Shown here one piece after another: positions 15,301 to 26,504 of a DNA stretch of 64,000 bases. The notes under the pieces are model-generated. The model saw only the letters and a list, made by a program, of their open reading frames with translations. It had not been told where the DNA came from and made no database searches. Position numbers and translations under genes: made by a program. The stretch covers positions 3,968,501 through 4,032,500 of the forward strand of contig JANTQA010000051.1 of NCBI GenBank assembly GCA_027625915.1, in the 5' to 3' direction. How positions within the stretch are numbered: the stretch's first letter is position 1; each line of letters opens with the position of its first letter. This DNA comes from Anaeramoeba flamelloides (Eukaryota > Metamonada > Anaeramoebidae).

Positions 15301-16517
15301 CCAAACATAAAAACTCGCATGCGCCACTATGTGTTATTAACTATGAATGATTTTGAAGCATTCCTCTAAAATTTCTTAACTTGACGTAGTAAAAAAAAAT
15401 GTTTTTTTTTTTAATTTTTTTCAAAATTTGTAATTATGTTTTTTTTTTTCTCATTTTTTTTCAAAAATGATATTTATTTTAACGCCTTTCCAAAACTTCT
15501 TTTAAAAATGGACTCTTCTCTTTTTTTCAAGGAAAAAAAGAAACCAAACGTTTTTTATTTTTTAAAAAATGATATTGATTTCTTTTAAGCCAAAACCAAA
15601 AAAAGTGTTTGGTTTTAGACATTGTTTTTAAAAAAAGAATGGGAATTCATTCTATTTCCAACCTTTAAGGGAAAATTGATGGTCTTTTTTCTTTGTCGTC
15701 TATTGATCAAATAATTGTGTTCCTTGAACCAAATTAATTTTACAATGTCGTAAATTCTTGAGTATGGCGATCTTTTGGGATTAATGAGATTAACAATGTC
15801 GCAAAAAAAATTTTGTTAAACTCTTCTAAAATAACTTTAAATAACATTTTTAAAGTGGAATTTAATAGTAAAATGGTATTCCTATTTTACCAAAATTGAA
15901 TTCAAAATTAGAAGATCAGAAAATTTTCAAACTTTGCCTAATAACCTATGGGTTTCCAAAATCTTTCCACAGTGGCTACAATACTATCCTAAACTTTTCA
16001 ATGTTCTAATCTCTTTCTTATTGGTAATTATCTGGAATTATATACTTTTTAATTTTCACAAATAAAAAATTTGAGTTTTTAAAAAAATATCAGGCTTTTT
16101 TATTCCTTTTAGTAATTTATATTTTGCTATTAATCACCAAGGGAAATTCAATAATTTTCCAAGAGCCCAAAAATACTCTTAATTACAAGGTTATTATTAG
16201 TGGGTATTTAAAAATTGATTAAAAAATAAAAAACCAAAAAAATTCACTTTTTGTATAAAAAAGAATATATCTTGATCTGTGAATAAAAGATCCCAAAAAC
16301 CTTAACTAACTTCAATAAAAAGCATTTTGTATGGTATATTTGGAATTCATTTGGAGAATCAATCCCTAAAAATGACTAAAATAATATGGGTGTAGTTAAA
16401 AAAAAAAAAAGCAGATAAGTCAAATTTCAAAATTAGGGTCAAACTTTTTGATTATTATTTTTTTCTTTTTTCAGTTGTCTTTCAAAAAATAAAATGATTA
16501 CACTATATTTTTATTTA

Positions 16518-16559
<42 letters not shown>

Positions 16560-19374
16560 TTATTATCTCTAAGCCCTTTAATAAAATACATTATTATTCA
16601 AAAAAAAAAAAGCAATTAAACAAATTTTTTTCTGATGGAAAATCTACCCTATTTTTGAAATTAAGTTTATGTAATTTTAAAAGGTGAATATTTTTAAGGG
16701 AAGGTAAAGTGATTTAAATTTAGCCATGAGAAAGATTTGTGTTGTTAGATTCGAATTTTCTATTTTTTTTTTTTCAATTTTTTATAAATTTTTCTTTCGG
16801 AAAGACATTAAAAAACCAAAAATATTAATGAATCATTGAACTAGTCATTCCAATTTTTTTTTCATTTTTTGTAATAAGTTTTAAAATAGATTTGCTTTAT
16901 TTGTATATCCCTTTATTTAAAAATTATTTCTTTTTTTTTTTCCCAAAGGTAATAGGATAATTATTTTTACAATGATAAGATTAAAATTGATAAACATATA
17001 ATTTATCAACTTTAGAGAAATGAGTTCTCATTTTTAAAAAGGGGTTCATTTTTTCCAACAAAATTTTACAGCAAAAAGATCTTGATAACTTTATGGTTTT
17101 GTATTTTTGGATCAAAACAGAAAAAAGAAAAATTTGTCAAAACATTTTTATTTTTATGAAATCTCACTTTTAGTAATTTATGAGTGTTTGTATGAACAAA
17201 TAACCTTGAAACTTTAATCTTATTTTAAAAATACAAGATAATTAAATCATATATTAAATCCTTGAAGATCAGAAAAAATTGATCATTTATTTTATTTCAT
17301 CCACAAATATTATTATAAATTTCTTGAAATTTAAAAGATTAGAAAAATATTCTTTTTCGAATATTAAGAGTAAAAACAACGAACTGTTATTATTAAAATC
17401 AGTTTATTTGTGAGCATTTATTCTTTTTTTTATATTAGAATTATTTATTTGAATAGGTTTTATTGTATTGAAAATATTTAAAAAATAGAGAAATAATAAT
17501 AAAGCCTATAGATACATTTAATCTTTGGGTTTTTACTAACTCACTGGACGAATTAAGATTGGGTTATTAATTATTGATTAAAAATTATCAAATTAAAAAG
17601 TATTTTTTTTAGGATTATACGTTGAATTTTCCAGGCTTTAAAAAAAAGTATTTCGGGAAAATATTTAATTTAATGGCTTGGTTCTTTTTCTCAAATTTTT
17701 TTGTTCAATAAAATGAAAAAATGAACAGAAGACTGTTCTTTGAATAAACAAATTTTATTTTTTTCAAGCTTAAAATAATTATTCTGTGATTTTTTTGAAA
17801 TTAAGTGGATTTTTTTATTGAGTTATTATAGAAATTTTTGGTTTCATTTTTAAATTGTATGTTATTACACTCCCTTTAAAGATATAATAAGATATATTTC
17901 TTCTCCTGGAAGAAAATAATATTTTTGGGTATAATTCAGAAATATGTTGAATTTTGAACTTTTTACAAAAATTAGAAAAAAAATTGATCAAAATTTTAAA
18001 AAACTATAAATTCATTTCAGAAAATAGCTTTAAAAAGTAAAATCGGTTTATTTTTTAGTTTTCAGATTTTTAACATTGTTTTTCAATTTTAAGAAGTGCC
18101 GTAAAATTTTTTTGAATTTGCTATTACTTTTACTAGAAGATTTTTTTTAGTTTTCTTAGTCCCTTAAAAGCATTATTAAAAAAATTTCACCAATTTATTT
18201 GACAATTAAAGATTTCACAGAATAAAAGGATATGAAAACTTTAACCTTAAATATATTATTACTTTTGATTAAAAAGATTGATTTAGTATTTTTAAAAAAG
18301 TTATTTGATCTAGTTCTGAAAATTGGTCGATTTGAAGTTTCTCAACTGTTGAGAAGATATCTTTCAAAATTTTTTTGTTGCACTTTTTTCATGAGGTTTT
18401 ATTTTAATAAAACAAAACAATATTTAATATTAGCCATTGTTAAAAAAATGTGTTTTCAAATATGCTCCCCAAACTGTTTGGTTCACTCTTTTAAACATTT
18501 ACTCAACATTTTTTTCAAATTGTTGTCGAATAACTTGCTTTTTTAAGATATTTCTGAAAGATATATGTATGAAAACTTTTTCAACAAGAAAATTTTTTAT
18601 AGGTCATTTAACGATCTTTAGATTAGTGTCATTGTAATAAGTTGAAAAATAGTGAATTTTAAGTGTTAAGAAAGCCTATTTTCATACTCAAGCATCAAAA
18701 GAATTTGTAAAACTTTTTAATTTTTTTTCAAAACCTAAAATTATCAGAAATAACAAAAAGAAAAATCCTTTTCAAGAATTGAATTTTTGTGCATTCTGAT
18801 CAGAAAAGAGGAAGGCAAAAATGACATAATGGGTAAATGAAATACAAACCAATTTTTTTTAATTTTTCATTTTTGGATTCGGCCAAGCCAATTGCAATTA
18901 TTATTTCCTGTGTTTTTGATAATAACAAAGCCTGTGAAATTAAATTTAAGTAGTTGTTTGGGATCTGTTGAATATTTTCAAAAGCAATGCAGATCACACT
19001 CACAAAATTTGGTCGATCGGCGATAAAAGTTAATTCTTGCTTTAAAAGTTGCAGCAACAATTTTTCTTGTTGCGAAAATTTTTGTGTGTCTAACGTAAAA
19101 TCGATTGACGAAAAAAGTTCCTTGAGCAAATACATGAACACGTCTTGGCCATATATTTCAATTAACTTTTTGTTTTTTTTAAAAAAATTTGATGAAGTTT
19201 GGTTTTTGTGAAAAAAATTGCCAAAGTAAACAAAAAAAGAAAGAAGAAAAAAAAAGGTTGGATGTAAATTACCTCATTTATTTCATTTGTGTTTTCTCGG
19301 TAATTTTGTTTGTTTAACGTAGAAAGTAAAAAGTCTATTTGAGTTCCAAGAAGTAAAGAGAAATTTGATAACAT
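4702..19374 (-). CDS. CNOT1: CNOT1, scaffold of the CCR4-NOT deadenylase complex (4 exons, 2748 aa)
   Basis: Scaffold subunit that holds the CCR4-NOT mRNA deadenylase together in the cytoplasm. Exons are 19374-19273, 19165-18850, 14473-14245 and 12301-4702, with GT..AG introns of 107, 4376 and 1943 nt; phases 0, 1 and 2 all match. The methionine at 12285 is internal: the three upstream exons encode the conserved Not1 N-terminus, including KPNFISTL-like RPNFVSVI. Approximate regions: N-terminal HEAT-like 1-900; Asn-rich acidic linker 916-1103; MIF4G-like about 1146-1366 (YLVLKRISIE); poly-Q 1440-1457; CNOT9-binding DUF3819 about 1510-1683 (RKDFGL, MRKAAHLM); C-terminal Not1 domain about 2231-2740 (LVLLHDFPQFLCDYY, NQLRYPNSHTHFFSF, HRPHPWG). 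A run of about 18 Asn (bases 5826-5880) interrupts the C-terminal Not1 domain. Human CNOT1 is about 2376 aa; the excess is low-complexity linker. Identity is certain; exon joins are inferred. Confidence 0.93.
12972..13162. mobile_element. Small TIR element in CNOT1 intron 3
   Basis: About 190 bp. Left ccaaaaaaagtgcattgttt, right aaacaatgcaccactttttt then gg. A diverged relative lies at about 56050-56240 in the DHHC gene (shared tatattttgaaataaatacc and cattgattcaat). Confidence 0.7.
14245..14473 (-). CDS. CNOT1: CNOT1 exon 3
   Basis: 229 nt with no start codon of its own. It enters in phase 1 (G+GT = Gly) and leaves in phase 2 (CG+A = Arg) at donor GTAAAT. It encodes GFLFLPENALHTLYCLF followed by KKRFPEQNDLPPTLIPIL, matching the RRDFPQERCPVVLAPLL region of animal CNOT1. 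It is isolated between a 4.4-kb and a 1.9-kb intron. Confidence 0.8.
14703..15228 (+). mobile_element. Tc1/mariner-type MITE, copy B, inside CNOT1 intron 2
   Basis: About 526 bp, left end TAAACTAAAATCCAAAAATT, right end CCAAATTTTTGGAATGAGGT. Close match to copies C and E along its length, including an internal TIR-like attattttggacacattg 200 bp from the right end. Confidence 0.78.
15229..16050. repeat. Dispersed ~0.8-kb repeat, copy 1, in CNOT1 intron 2
   Basis: Matches 40972-41705: gatcgtccaacttttcaatg, cattcctctaaaatttctta and gttaaactcttctaaaataa occur in the same order. It abuts MITE copy B with no gap. Confidence 0.65.
16519..16557. repeat. (AT)n microsatellite in CNOT1 intron 2
   Basis: About 19 uninterrupted AT units. 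Confidence 0.97.
18850..19165 (-). CDS. CNOT1: CNOT1 exon 2
   Basis: 316 nt, entering in phase 0 after an acceptor AG at 19167-19166 and leaving in phase 1 at donor GTTTGT. It encodes the conserved LFSSIDF, RPNFVSVI and LSKTQEIIIAIGLA segments, which line up with LFSHVDF, KPNFISTL and LSKVQEVIFGLAL of animal CNOT1. The exon stands out from the surrounding AT-rich intron by base composition. Confidence 0.82.
19273..19374 (-). CDS. CNOT1: CNOT1 exon 1 (start exon)
   Basis: 34 codons from ATG at 19374-19372, ending in phase 0 before donor GTAATT. The translation resembles the animal CNOT1 N-terminus (S-Q-I-x-Y-L and K-K-N-Y-R match TQIDFLL and NKQNYRE here). It joins in phase to exon 2 over a 107-nt intron. 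Confidence 0.8.
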
Positions 19375-19497
19375 TATTATGTTCTAATTTAGGTTGAAAA
19401 TTTGCAAAAGTATGGATATAAAAAAAATGAACTTTTTTTTGTTAAAATGTGTCGGTGAATATTTAAGGTTTAAAATAGAAAAAATCTGAGAATAGGC

Positions 19498-19965
19498 TAT
19501 CTACTATTAGATGTTGGTAATGTTGTTTTTTGGTTCTTAGCTGATTGATCGTCTGCTTGATATGAGTTTTAATAGTTTTTCAAAATCACAATTTTTGGCA
19601 ATTTATTTATTTTTTTCCCAAATCCTAATTTATAAGTATAAGACTTATATATTGGAAGGTTATTAAATAAAAAAATGTGGTTTGTGAGTTGTTAATTAAA
19701 ATTTTTATTTAGGTATGATTTTATTAGAGATTTTAATTATATATATATAATTGGATATAGGAGTATAAACATTTAAATAAAAAACTCACAAACCACATTT
19801 TTGTATTTAATACTTTCCGATATATTAGTCTTACACTCTTCAATTTGGGGTTTGGAAAAAAAAAGAATATTTTCATTTTTTAAACACTTTTAGGATTCAA
19901 ACTAAATCAATGGTCGATCAGTCGATAACGAAAATAGAATTTCAAACATCTAATATGAGATAATT
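19498..19965. repeat. Inverted repeat element just upstream of CNOT1
   Basis: Arms of about 200 bp: left begins tatctactattagatgttg, right ends with the related complement of tctcatattagatgtttg. The inner aaaaatgtggtttgtgagtt and aactcacaaaccacattttt are perfect complements around an (AT)n centre at 19740. Its right-hand neighbour is the CNOT1 start codon side: the left end lies about 125 bp upstream of the CNOT1 ATG. Confidence 0.8.
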
Positions 19966-20387
19966 TTTTAGTAAATTTCATGGATTGTATATCTTATTCG
20001 TCTGTTGTTAGGGAAACTAGTAAATAATTTTCTTGTGTGTGAAAAAAATTATTAATTTTGGGTCTAGGTTATGAGACTCGATACTGTCTTTGTCTTTTTT
20101 AAGTTGTTTAAAAGGGTATTTTCGAAAAACATTTTCAAAGTATAAATTTAGATAAATTAAAAGAGTTTTAATCTTAAAAATAAGTAATAATTGGTTTTCT
20201 GTTTTCGTTTTTATTATTTTTTTTATTGTAAAGTTTTGTAAAAATTTCAAAATATTTAGTTTCTAAAATCTACGGTGAAAGGAAAGACACATGAAATTAT
20301 TATTCTTTTTTTTTTCAGATTCCAGAATAAGAATATATCAATAAACTATTTAAATGTTAAAAGTTCGTTTTTCTATATAAAATTATT

Positions 20388-20919
20388 TAAACTATATTCC
20401 AAGATTTTGGACACGGTTTAAACAGTTGAATGAATAACAATACTGTACTATAAATTCAATTTGAAATAATATTTGATTTTTTAAAAAATATTTCATTTTT
20501 TGTCTTTTTTGTTCTGTTTTCATTTCCTTTTTTACCAGTTATGTAATCTGTTTCCTTAGATCTGGATTTTTTTTTTCGATTGTTGATAGAATGTTAGTGA
20601 TGATACGTTAAATTGAAAAATTGCATACACTTGATAGATGGTATCTTAACATTGGTTAATCAACAATTGTTGGTGAAATTTCAACAAATATACCAATACA
20701 TTTTTTGTTCCTTTCATTTCATTATTTTGGACTCAGACCGATTTTTATTTTTTGAGTTTTATATTTTTTTTCTTTTGGATAAAAATGATTACTTATTAAA
20801 ATATTAATATCGGGTAACTTAAATGTGTTTTTATATTATGTTTGAAAAAATACAATAAATTGGTTTTTTTTTACTTGTTGTTGATTTTTGGTGTGTCCAA
20901 ATTTTTGGAATAGGGTTTA
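20388..20919 (+). mobile_element. Tc1/mariner-type MITE, copy C
   Basis: About 532 bp, same layout as copy B, left TTTAAACTATATTCCAAGAT, right GTGTCCAAATTTTTGGAATA. Lies in the CNOT1-CARMIL intergenic region. Confidence 0.78.
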
Positions 20920-20954
20920 TATATGATCAAGAGATTTCGAAGAGTTTTTAAATT

Positions 20955-22035
20955 ACTCTGGGAATAATCTTAATAGGGGAATATTTTGTAAAAATAAAAT
21001 GAAATCTTGTCAAAATCTTGAATTTTTTTTAGTATTTTGTGTTTCTGTTAATAAAATGGGTTGGTTAACGTCATATAAACAATTTATTAAAATAAGTCTC
21101 TTTTTTGAAATCCAAAATTCACATGTTTTCAATAGAAAACCAAAAGATGTTAACCTATTATTTTTATAAATAATTAAGTTAATTTTTAAAAATAGTAAAC
21201 AATATTTTGCTTTTAATTTTAAAAAATATTGATTTTATATGAAAATTTTTTATTTGGTTTTTATTTTTAATAATTGATATTTCAAATCACATCCCAGCTA
21301 AATAAAACTTTAAAAGTATGGTTTTTTAATAAATGTGAATTTAATAGAAGTATAACATAAGTTTCTCAATAAATTTGAGATCAATTAAGTAAAAATTTTT
21401 TCTTTAAGGTTTTTAAAAAAGTTTCCTTTTCTGGTTTGAAAAAAAAGAAAAAAATTTGCAAAAAAATTTTCAATTTTGAAAATTTTTTTTAAAAAATTGT
21501 TTGGTCTTATTCACAGGAATCCATATAACAATATATTTCATTTTTTGAAAAAATATATATAATTTTGGAGATAAAATTACTTTATTCACTTATATCTTCA
21601 GGAAAATTTTATTTTGAAAAATTGAATTTTATCTTCTAACAAAAACAAAATTTCTTTGTAAAATTTTTAAATAACTTTAAAAATTTTAATTACTATAGCT
21701 ATTCTTCTTAAATAAATATAATAATTGTTCAATTGGTTGAATAAATTCTTATGTTGGTTAACGAGGATAATTATCTCAAAAAAGAAAAACACTGTTTTTT
21801 TTTAATATTCCCTTCAAAAAAGACTTGTTATAGTATAATAATGATGAAAATGAGAATAAAAGGGGTAAATATTTTTATAATGTGAGAAAATAAAATGAAT
21901 TTAATACTTTTCTTTTTCGAAAAAATGGAAAAAAAAAATCGATCTGACAAAAAAAAATATTCTTTTTTATTTTTTAGTTGATTAGAATTTTTTGACACTC
22001 GGGATATTAAAACAATGAAAGTAGAGAATACATCC
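20955..22035. repeat. Dispersed ~1.1-kb repeat, copy 1
   Basis: Matches 56590-57650 in the same orientation: tcttgtcaaaatcttg, tttggtcttattcacaggaa, and ataataatgatgaaaatg followed by aaaaggggtaaa. Diverged, without a clear reading frame. Family unknown. Confidence 0.65.
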
Positions 22036-23886
22036 ATAACATATTTCGAAATTTTATCACTTTGTCTTTGGGGACTGATTCCTTAATTGTTATTTTATTT
22101 CGGAGGATAATTTCAATTGTTAGTCTTCATAAAAGTAAAAACTCTTTTCGATAATTTATCTTTAAATATAATCATAATTATTGTTGAGTAAGTGTAAAAT
22201 ACACACAGGATGATATTTTAATTGAATTTCTCAAATGAAATGTAAACATATATGATCGGTTCCTCAATTATTCGTTTAAAAGATACTCCCAACTTTTCTT
22301 TATGGTTGCCAAAGTAAAAAAAAAATAAGAAATTAAGAAGATATGATTGTTAAAAAATAATAAAAAAAATAAAAACTAAATACTATCTTTAAAGAAGATC
22401 GCCTAAACCCGCATACATTATACATTTAACCATTTAATTTTGGGATTGGACATGAAAGTACACCTGGCATGTACTTCTTTAATTATTGTTGATTTCTTTT
22501 TTCTTTATGATCTTATTTGTTTGAAGACATTTGTCTTGTTGATTTATACTTCATCTTCTTTTATTTTCAATTTACACATATTTTTATGTTTCCGGTCCCC
22601 AATATCAAGAAGTGACCACTTGTTATTTTTATGCTGTAACTAATCTTCTAAATATAAACTAGATTTCAAAAGTTTTGACTCATTATATAATGTTAATGGA
22701 AGTTGTTTTGAGGGTTTATTCACATATTCTTCTCAAAAATATATTTTCAAATTTTTTGATCAGAACCATTTTTTCTAATTTTGCAAATTTTAGTATTAAT
22801 CTTTCAAATTTTCGTTTTTCTTTTGTTTTTCTTTTTCTTTTTCTTTTTTTTTTTTTTTTTTTTGTTTTTCTTTTTTATTGCTTTTTTTTTTAAAAAAGAT
22901 CTTGTGATAAAAAAAAAGATCTTTGAAAAGACAATTAAGCACTATGAAAATTGTGACCATGTAATGCCTTTTTAAATGAATTTAATTATTTGGAAAAAAT
23001 CTCGTTGTTATCTTTTTTTCATTGAAAGTTCAATAAAAAAATAAGTAATGCTCTTTTCAAAAATTGTGACTCACTTTTTTTTTAGTTTTTGGTTTTATTT
23101 TTTTTTAATGTTCAAAATATCAGGCTTTTATTTATTTAGAATAATTTAAAAGTGAATTATTAATCAGATTTAATAATAATTAATTGTGCTTGAATACTAT
23201 CGGATAATTTTTTTTTTCAATTTATAATTTCAGGTTAGTCACAATTTTTTGAAATGGTATTTAATTTAACAGTTTTTGATTTTTTGTTGATCAATAATCA
23301 ATGAGAAGTTACTACTCATTGTACCTAATCAAAAGCTACAGTTTTTCTTTTAAAAGTTTACCATATAATACTTAAAAAATAATCAAAAAGGGGTTTGGAA
23401 AAAAATTATAGAAGCGTTTATCGATGTTCTTATTAAAGCAATAATAAAATAAAATAAAAAAAAATAATATTTCTAATATTTTTTTATTGGGTTTTAGATT
23501 TTGATTTTAAAACATTAAATATTATTAAAATATTATAATTTATATATATTTATATATATATAAATCAATTTTTTATAATTTTTTAAAATTATTTAAATTT
23601 TATGAAAGTGTGCAAAATTAAAATTAGCACCAACTCAATTTTTTTTTACATTGCATTTGTTCAAAAATTACTATTTTATTCCTAATTAGCAATTATTAGA
23701 TTTACAGGAGAGTTGTATAAGATGAATCAAATTGATTTTTGAATAAATGGGATGAAAAAATAATTATTTGTTCATTTTTATAATCTACTCGGATTAAAAT
23801 GATAAGAAAAAAAAAAAAAAAAAATACAAAGAAATATTTAAAGATTTGGGTTTATGAAAACATTCAAATTTTCATTTAGAACCAAA
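22036..23886. other. Intergenic AT-rich DNA downstream of the CARMIL-like gene
   Basis: Poly-T tracts (22830-22890) and A-runs, with a slightly GC-richer patch at 22585-22640. No gene recognised; the 3' UTR of the CARMIL-like gene should fall just below 23887. Confidence 0.6.
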
Positions 23887-26046
23887 TTAAATCTCAATGC
23901 CATTATCCTCGCCATCACCGTTATCGTTGACATTGTCGTTGCCGTTAACGTTATCATTGACAATTCCATTGCCATCATCATTATCGTTGTCATTATTATT
24001 ATCATTGTCATTGTCGTTACTATTTAAAGTAGTTGAAAAATCATTTTTATATTTCTTAAGATATTTTTTGATTGATTTTTTCATACTCTTTTTACATTGA
24101 GACAGCAGTAAATCCGCATCGTTGGTTGGCCAATTGCCTAATAAATTGGATGAATTATTTAGAGAAATTTGTTTTGAAAAGATCTTTAATGACGATAGGG
24201 TCCAATTATTGTTATCAATATAAATGTATTTTAACGATGGGAGTTTAGTGGGGAATAAATTTGAAAGCTCCTGCTGTGCCAACTCGCCAATTTTGTTTGA
24301 TGAGATATCAAAAACTTGAAGATTATTGCAAATGGGGAAATCTTTGAATAAGATCTGTGATTTGTCACCTAGCCAATATTTGGAGTTTGGCTTTCCGCTC
24401 ATTTGAAAGTCTGTCAAGGATTTCAGATTTGTGAAAAGATTCACGAATTGCTCTTTTAATAGGAGTGTGTCCTTGCCTTTCAGAATGTTCATTGATACCG
24501 AAATCTTTTGCAAGGAATTTGAAAGTGAGCAAGCCCGAAGTATATTTGAAAGTCCGATTGCTCCAAATTTATTTTTATTCAAGCGCAATTCAATCAGAGA
24601 ATTTGAATTTTTATTATTTTGGAACGCATCAAGAATTTTGCCACTGATTTCTTTGCCAAGCGAATTGTTGTTTGCCAATAATCTGAAATTCTGTAACTTG
24701 TCATTCCCCAGGATGCTTTTCAAAATTAAGGCAAAGTATTGGGATTGTTTACAAGAAGCAGACACATCCAAATATTTTAGGCTTTGGGTGTTATTTAAAA
24801 ATTCTGAAAGTTGCCATTGATCCTTCTTGTCAAAAGTGTTCTGGTCCAAATGCAATTCTGTGATCGCGCAGCTGCTCTTTGGCGTTTGGGGGAGACTTTT
24901 TAAGTGGACGTTTGTGTTTGACAAATAAAGATTCTTAATTTGCAATTGGGTTTGAGCGCTCTTGCTGTTCGTGTTATTGAGAAATTGAAGGCTTGTAAAG
25001 ACAATCCTAAACAGTTTGTTGGAATTTTCTTTCGTAAACTTGACATTTGACAAGTTTAAATCGCAAAGCTTTGTTAATTTGGGCAGTTGATCCAAAACGC
25101 TATTCAATAAATTGGAATTCATAGATGTTGAGCTAAGGTTGAGTTTTGTTAAATTCGTCATTTCTCCTAAACCACGGGCAAACGTGGCTTCGTTTTTACA
25201 ATTCAGTCTGTTGTTCGACAAATCTAAATGTTGCAACCTTGCTTGAAAGATATTATTAGCAAGAAAGAGTTTGCCCAATTTATCATGTCGTTCATTCACA
25301 TTAATGTTTGACAAATTTAAAGACTCAACTTTGGTGGTTGTGCCAAGTATTTTAATGAGCCTCCTGTAATTGGATTTCAGATTGCAATTTTGGAAATTCA
25401 AATCAGTGAAAAAATTGTTGTTTTTTAATGAATTAATAATTGGCCGATAGTGAACAGTTGTTTGTTTGTTGCTTTTTCTTTTTCTTTTGCTTTTGCTTTT
25501 GCTTTTATTTTTTATGTTGCTTTGATTTTTTTGATTGTTTTGGTTTGTTAGATTACTGTGATCATTTTCGTCGTTGTGTTTGGGTTCTCCTGTGGTGTCC
25601 AGCTGTGAGTACCTACAAAGATCAAATACCGTTGATTGGCTTTTTGCAGTTGTGGAATTTGTTAGGTAACGATTAAAACGTGGGTTAACAGGGGTGTCGT
25701 AATAGCTGCACCACGACTTATAAAATTGCTGAAAGTAATCATAGTTTAAATTTACAAATTCGTAATCCAAACTCTTGTTGGTTTTGGTCTGCTTCCTTTC
25801 AATGCTCCTGATCTTTTGTAAAATGTTGACCATCGAATCGTTTTCTTTCAGATTGTAGATAGAAGGCTTCTCATATTGCAGGAAATTCTTCGTAATTAGT
25901 TCTAACTTTGTTTGGAGGATTTCAAATAATGCTTCTGTTTCCTTCATAAATGCGTTCAGCTGAAAATTTTGGAATATAAATTTGATGTGAACATCGCTCT
26001 GGTACTCAACACGCTTTAAGTCATAAAGGTGACCGTTCCGACAAAT
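23887..26046 (-). CDS. Exon 2 of the CARMIL-like gene
   Basis: 719 codons plus stop. The reading frame is open 33 codons upstream of the first methionine (25947), up to an AG acceptor at 26048-26047 preceded by TTTTTTTTCAAT. Those 33 codons (starting ICRNGHLYDLKRVEY) complete the PH-like domain, so the methionine at 25947 is not the start. Confidence 0.78.
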   Translation of the reverse strand: MCRNGHLYDLKRVEYQSDVHIKFIFQNFQLNAFMKETEALFEILQTKLELITKNFLQYEKPSIYNLKENDSMVNILQKIRSIERKQTKTNKSLDYEFVNLNYDYFQQFYKSWCSYYDTPVNPRFNRYLTNSTTAKSQSTVFDLCRYSQLDTTGEPKHNDENDHSNLTNQNNQKNQSNIKNKSKSKSKRKRKSNKQTTVHYRPIINSLKNNNFFTDLNFQNCNLKSNYRRLIKILGTTTKVESLNLSNINVNERHDKLGKLFLANNIFQARLQHLDLSNNRLNCKNEATFARGLGEMTNLTKLNLSSTSMNSNLLNSVLDQLPKLTKLCDLNLSNVKFTKENSNKLFRIVFTSLQFLNNTNSKSAQTQLQIKNLYLSNTNVHLKSLPQTPKSSCAITELHLDQNTFDKKDQWQLSEFLNNTQSLKYLDVSASCKQSQYFALILKSILGNDKLQNFRLLANNNSLGKEISGKILDAFQNNKNSNSLIELRLNKNKFGAIGLSNILRACSLSNSLQKISVSMNILKGKDTLLLKEQFVNLFTNLKSLTDFQMSGKPNSKYWLGDKSQILFKDFPICNNLQVFDISSNKIGELAQQELSNLFPTKLPSLKYIYIDNNNWTLSSLKIFSKQISLNNSSNLLGNWPTNDADLLLSQCKKSMKKSIKKYLKKYKNDFSTTLNSNDNDNDNNNDNDNDDGNGIVNDNVNGNDNVNDNGDGEDNGIEI

Positions 26047-26504
26047 CTATTGAAAAAAAAACAATTTTTAAAAAATTGGAAAAGAATTTTGAAACATTTT
26101 TTTTTCAGTTTTTCAAAATGAAAAATCTTTTTAATTTTTTTTTTTTTTTTTTTTTTGGGTTTTGGATTTTTTGTTTTGAGATTTACCCTATTTTTGATCG
26201 AGTTGCGTCTTTTCCCAATTGTAATTATCCTATAGTCAGTTAGCACGATTATTCGCTTTTCCCTTCTTCTTGCGTTTTTTTTGATAATGTTGCTTGAGAA
26301 AACGATTTTGTCATTTGTAACTCCCCTCACCAAACTTTCAATTTTGACTTTTTGTTTGATTGTTAGTGGTTGTAAATTTAAGATTTGCCAATCGAAATCT
26401 TTTTTTTTTGTTCTTTTGTCTGTGTATACATAAGACTGATCTTGTGTTGTTTGTAATTTGTTATAATCCTTGATTATTGGGAATTCCTTCTTGGTATTTG
26501 CCAT
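23887..26504 (-). CDS. CARMIL/LRRC16-like PH + leucine-rich repeat protein (2 exons, 825 aa)
   Basis: Likely actin-cytoskeleton regulator of the CARMIL type. Exons are 26504-26187 and 26046-23887, joined in phase 0 over a 140-nt intron (donor GTAAAT). Residues about 45-160 look like the CARMIL N-terminal PH-like domain (basic patch RRREKRIIVLTDYRIITI), which spans the splice junction. Residues about 180-300 form a linker with a lysine/arginine-rich stretch near 290 (KSKSKSKRKRKSNK). About 310-760 holds leucine-rich repeats of the NLxxLxLSxN type, for example LQHLDLSNNRL, LTKLNLSS and LIELRLNKNKFG. The tail is a repeated Asp-Asn-Gly tract. Animal CARMILs are about 1300-1400 aa; here the capping-protein-binding and proline-rich C-terminus is absent. 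It could therefore be a PH+LRR relative rather than a true CARMIL. Confidence 0.72.
26187..26504 (-). CDS. Exon 1 of the CARMIL-like gene
   Basis: 106 codons from ATG at 26504, leaving in phase 0 after Arg at donor GTAAAT. Open reading continues beyond the donor, but into lysine/phenylalanine runs typical of intron sequence, while the true continuation at 26046 restores a coherent PH-like domain. Confidence 0.75.
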
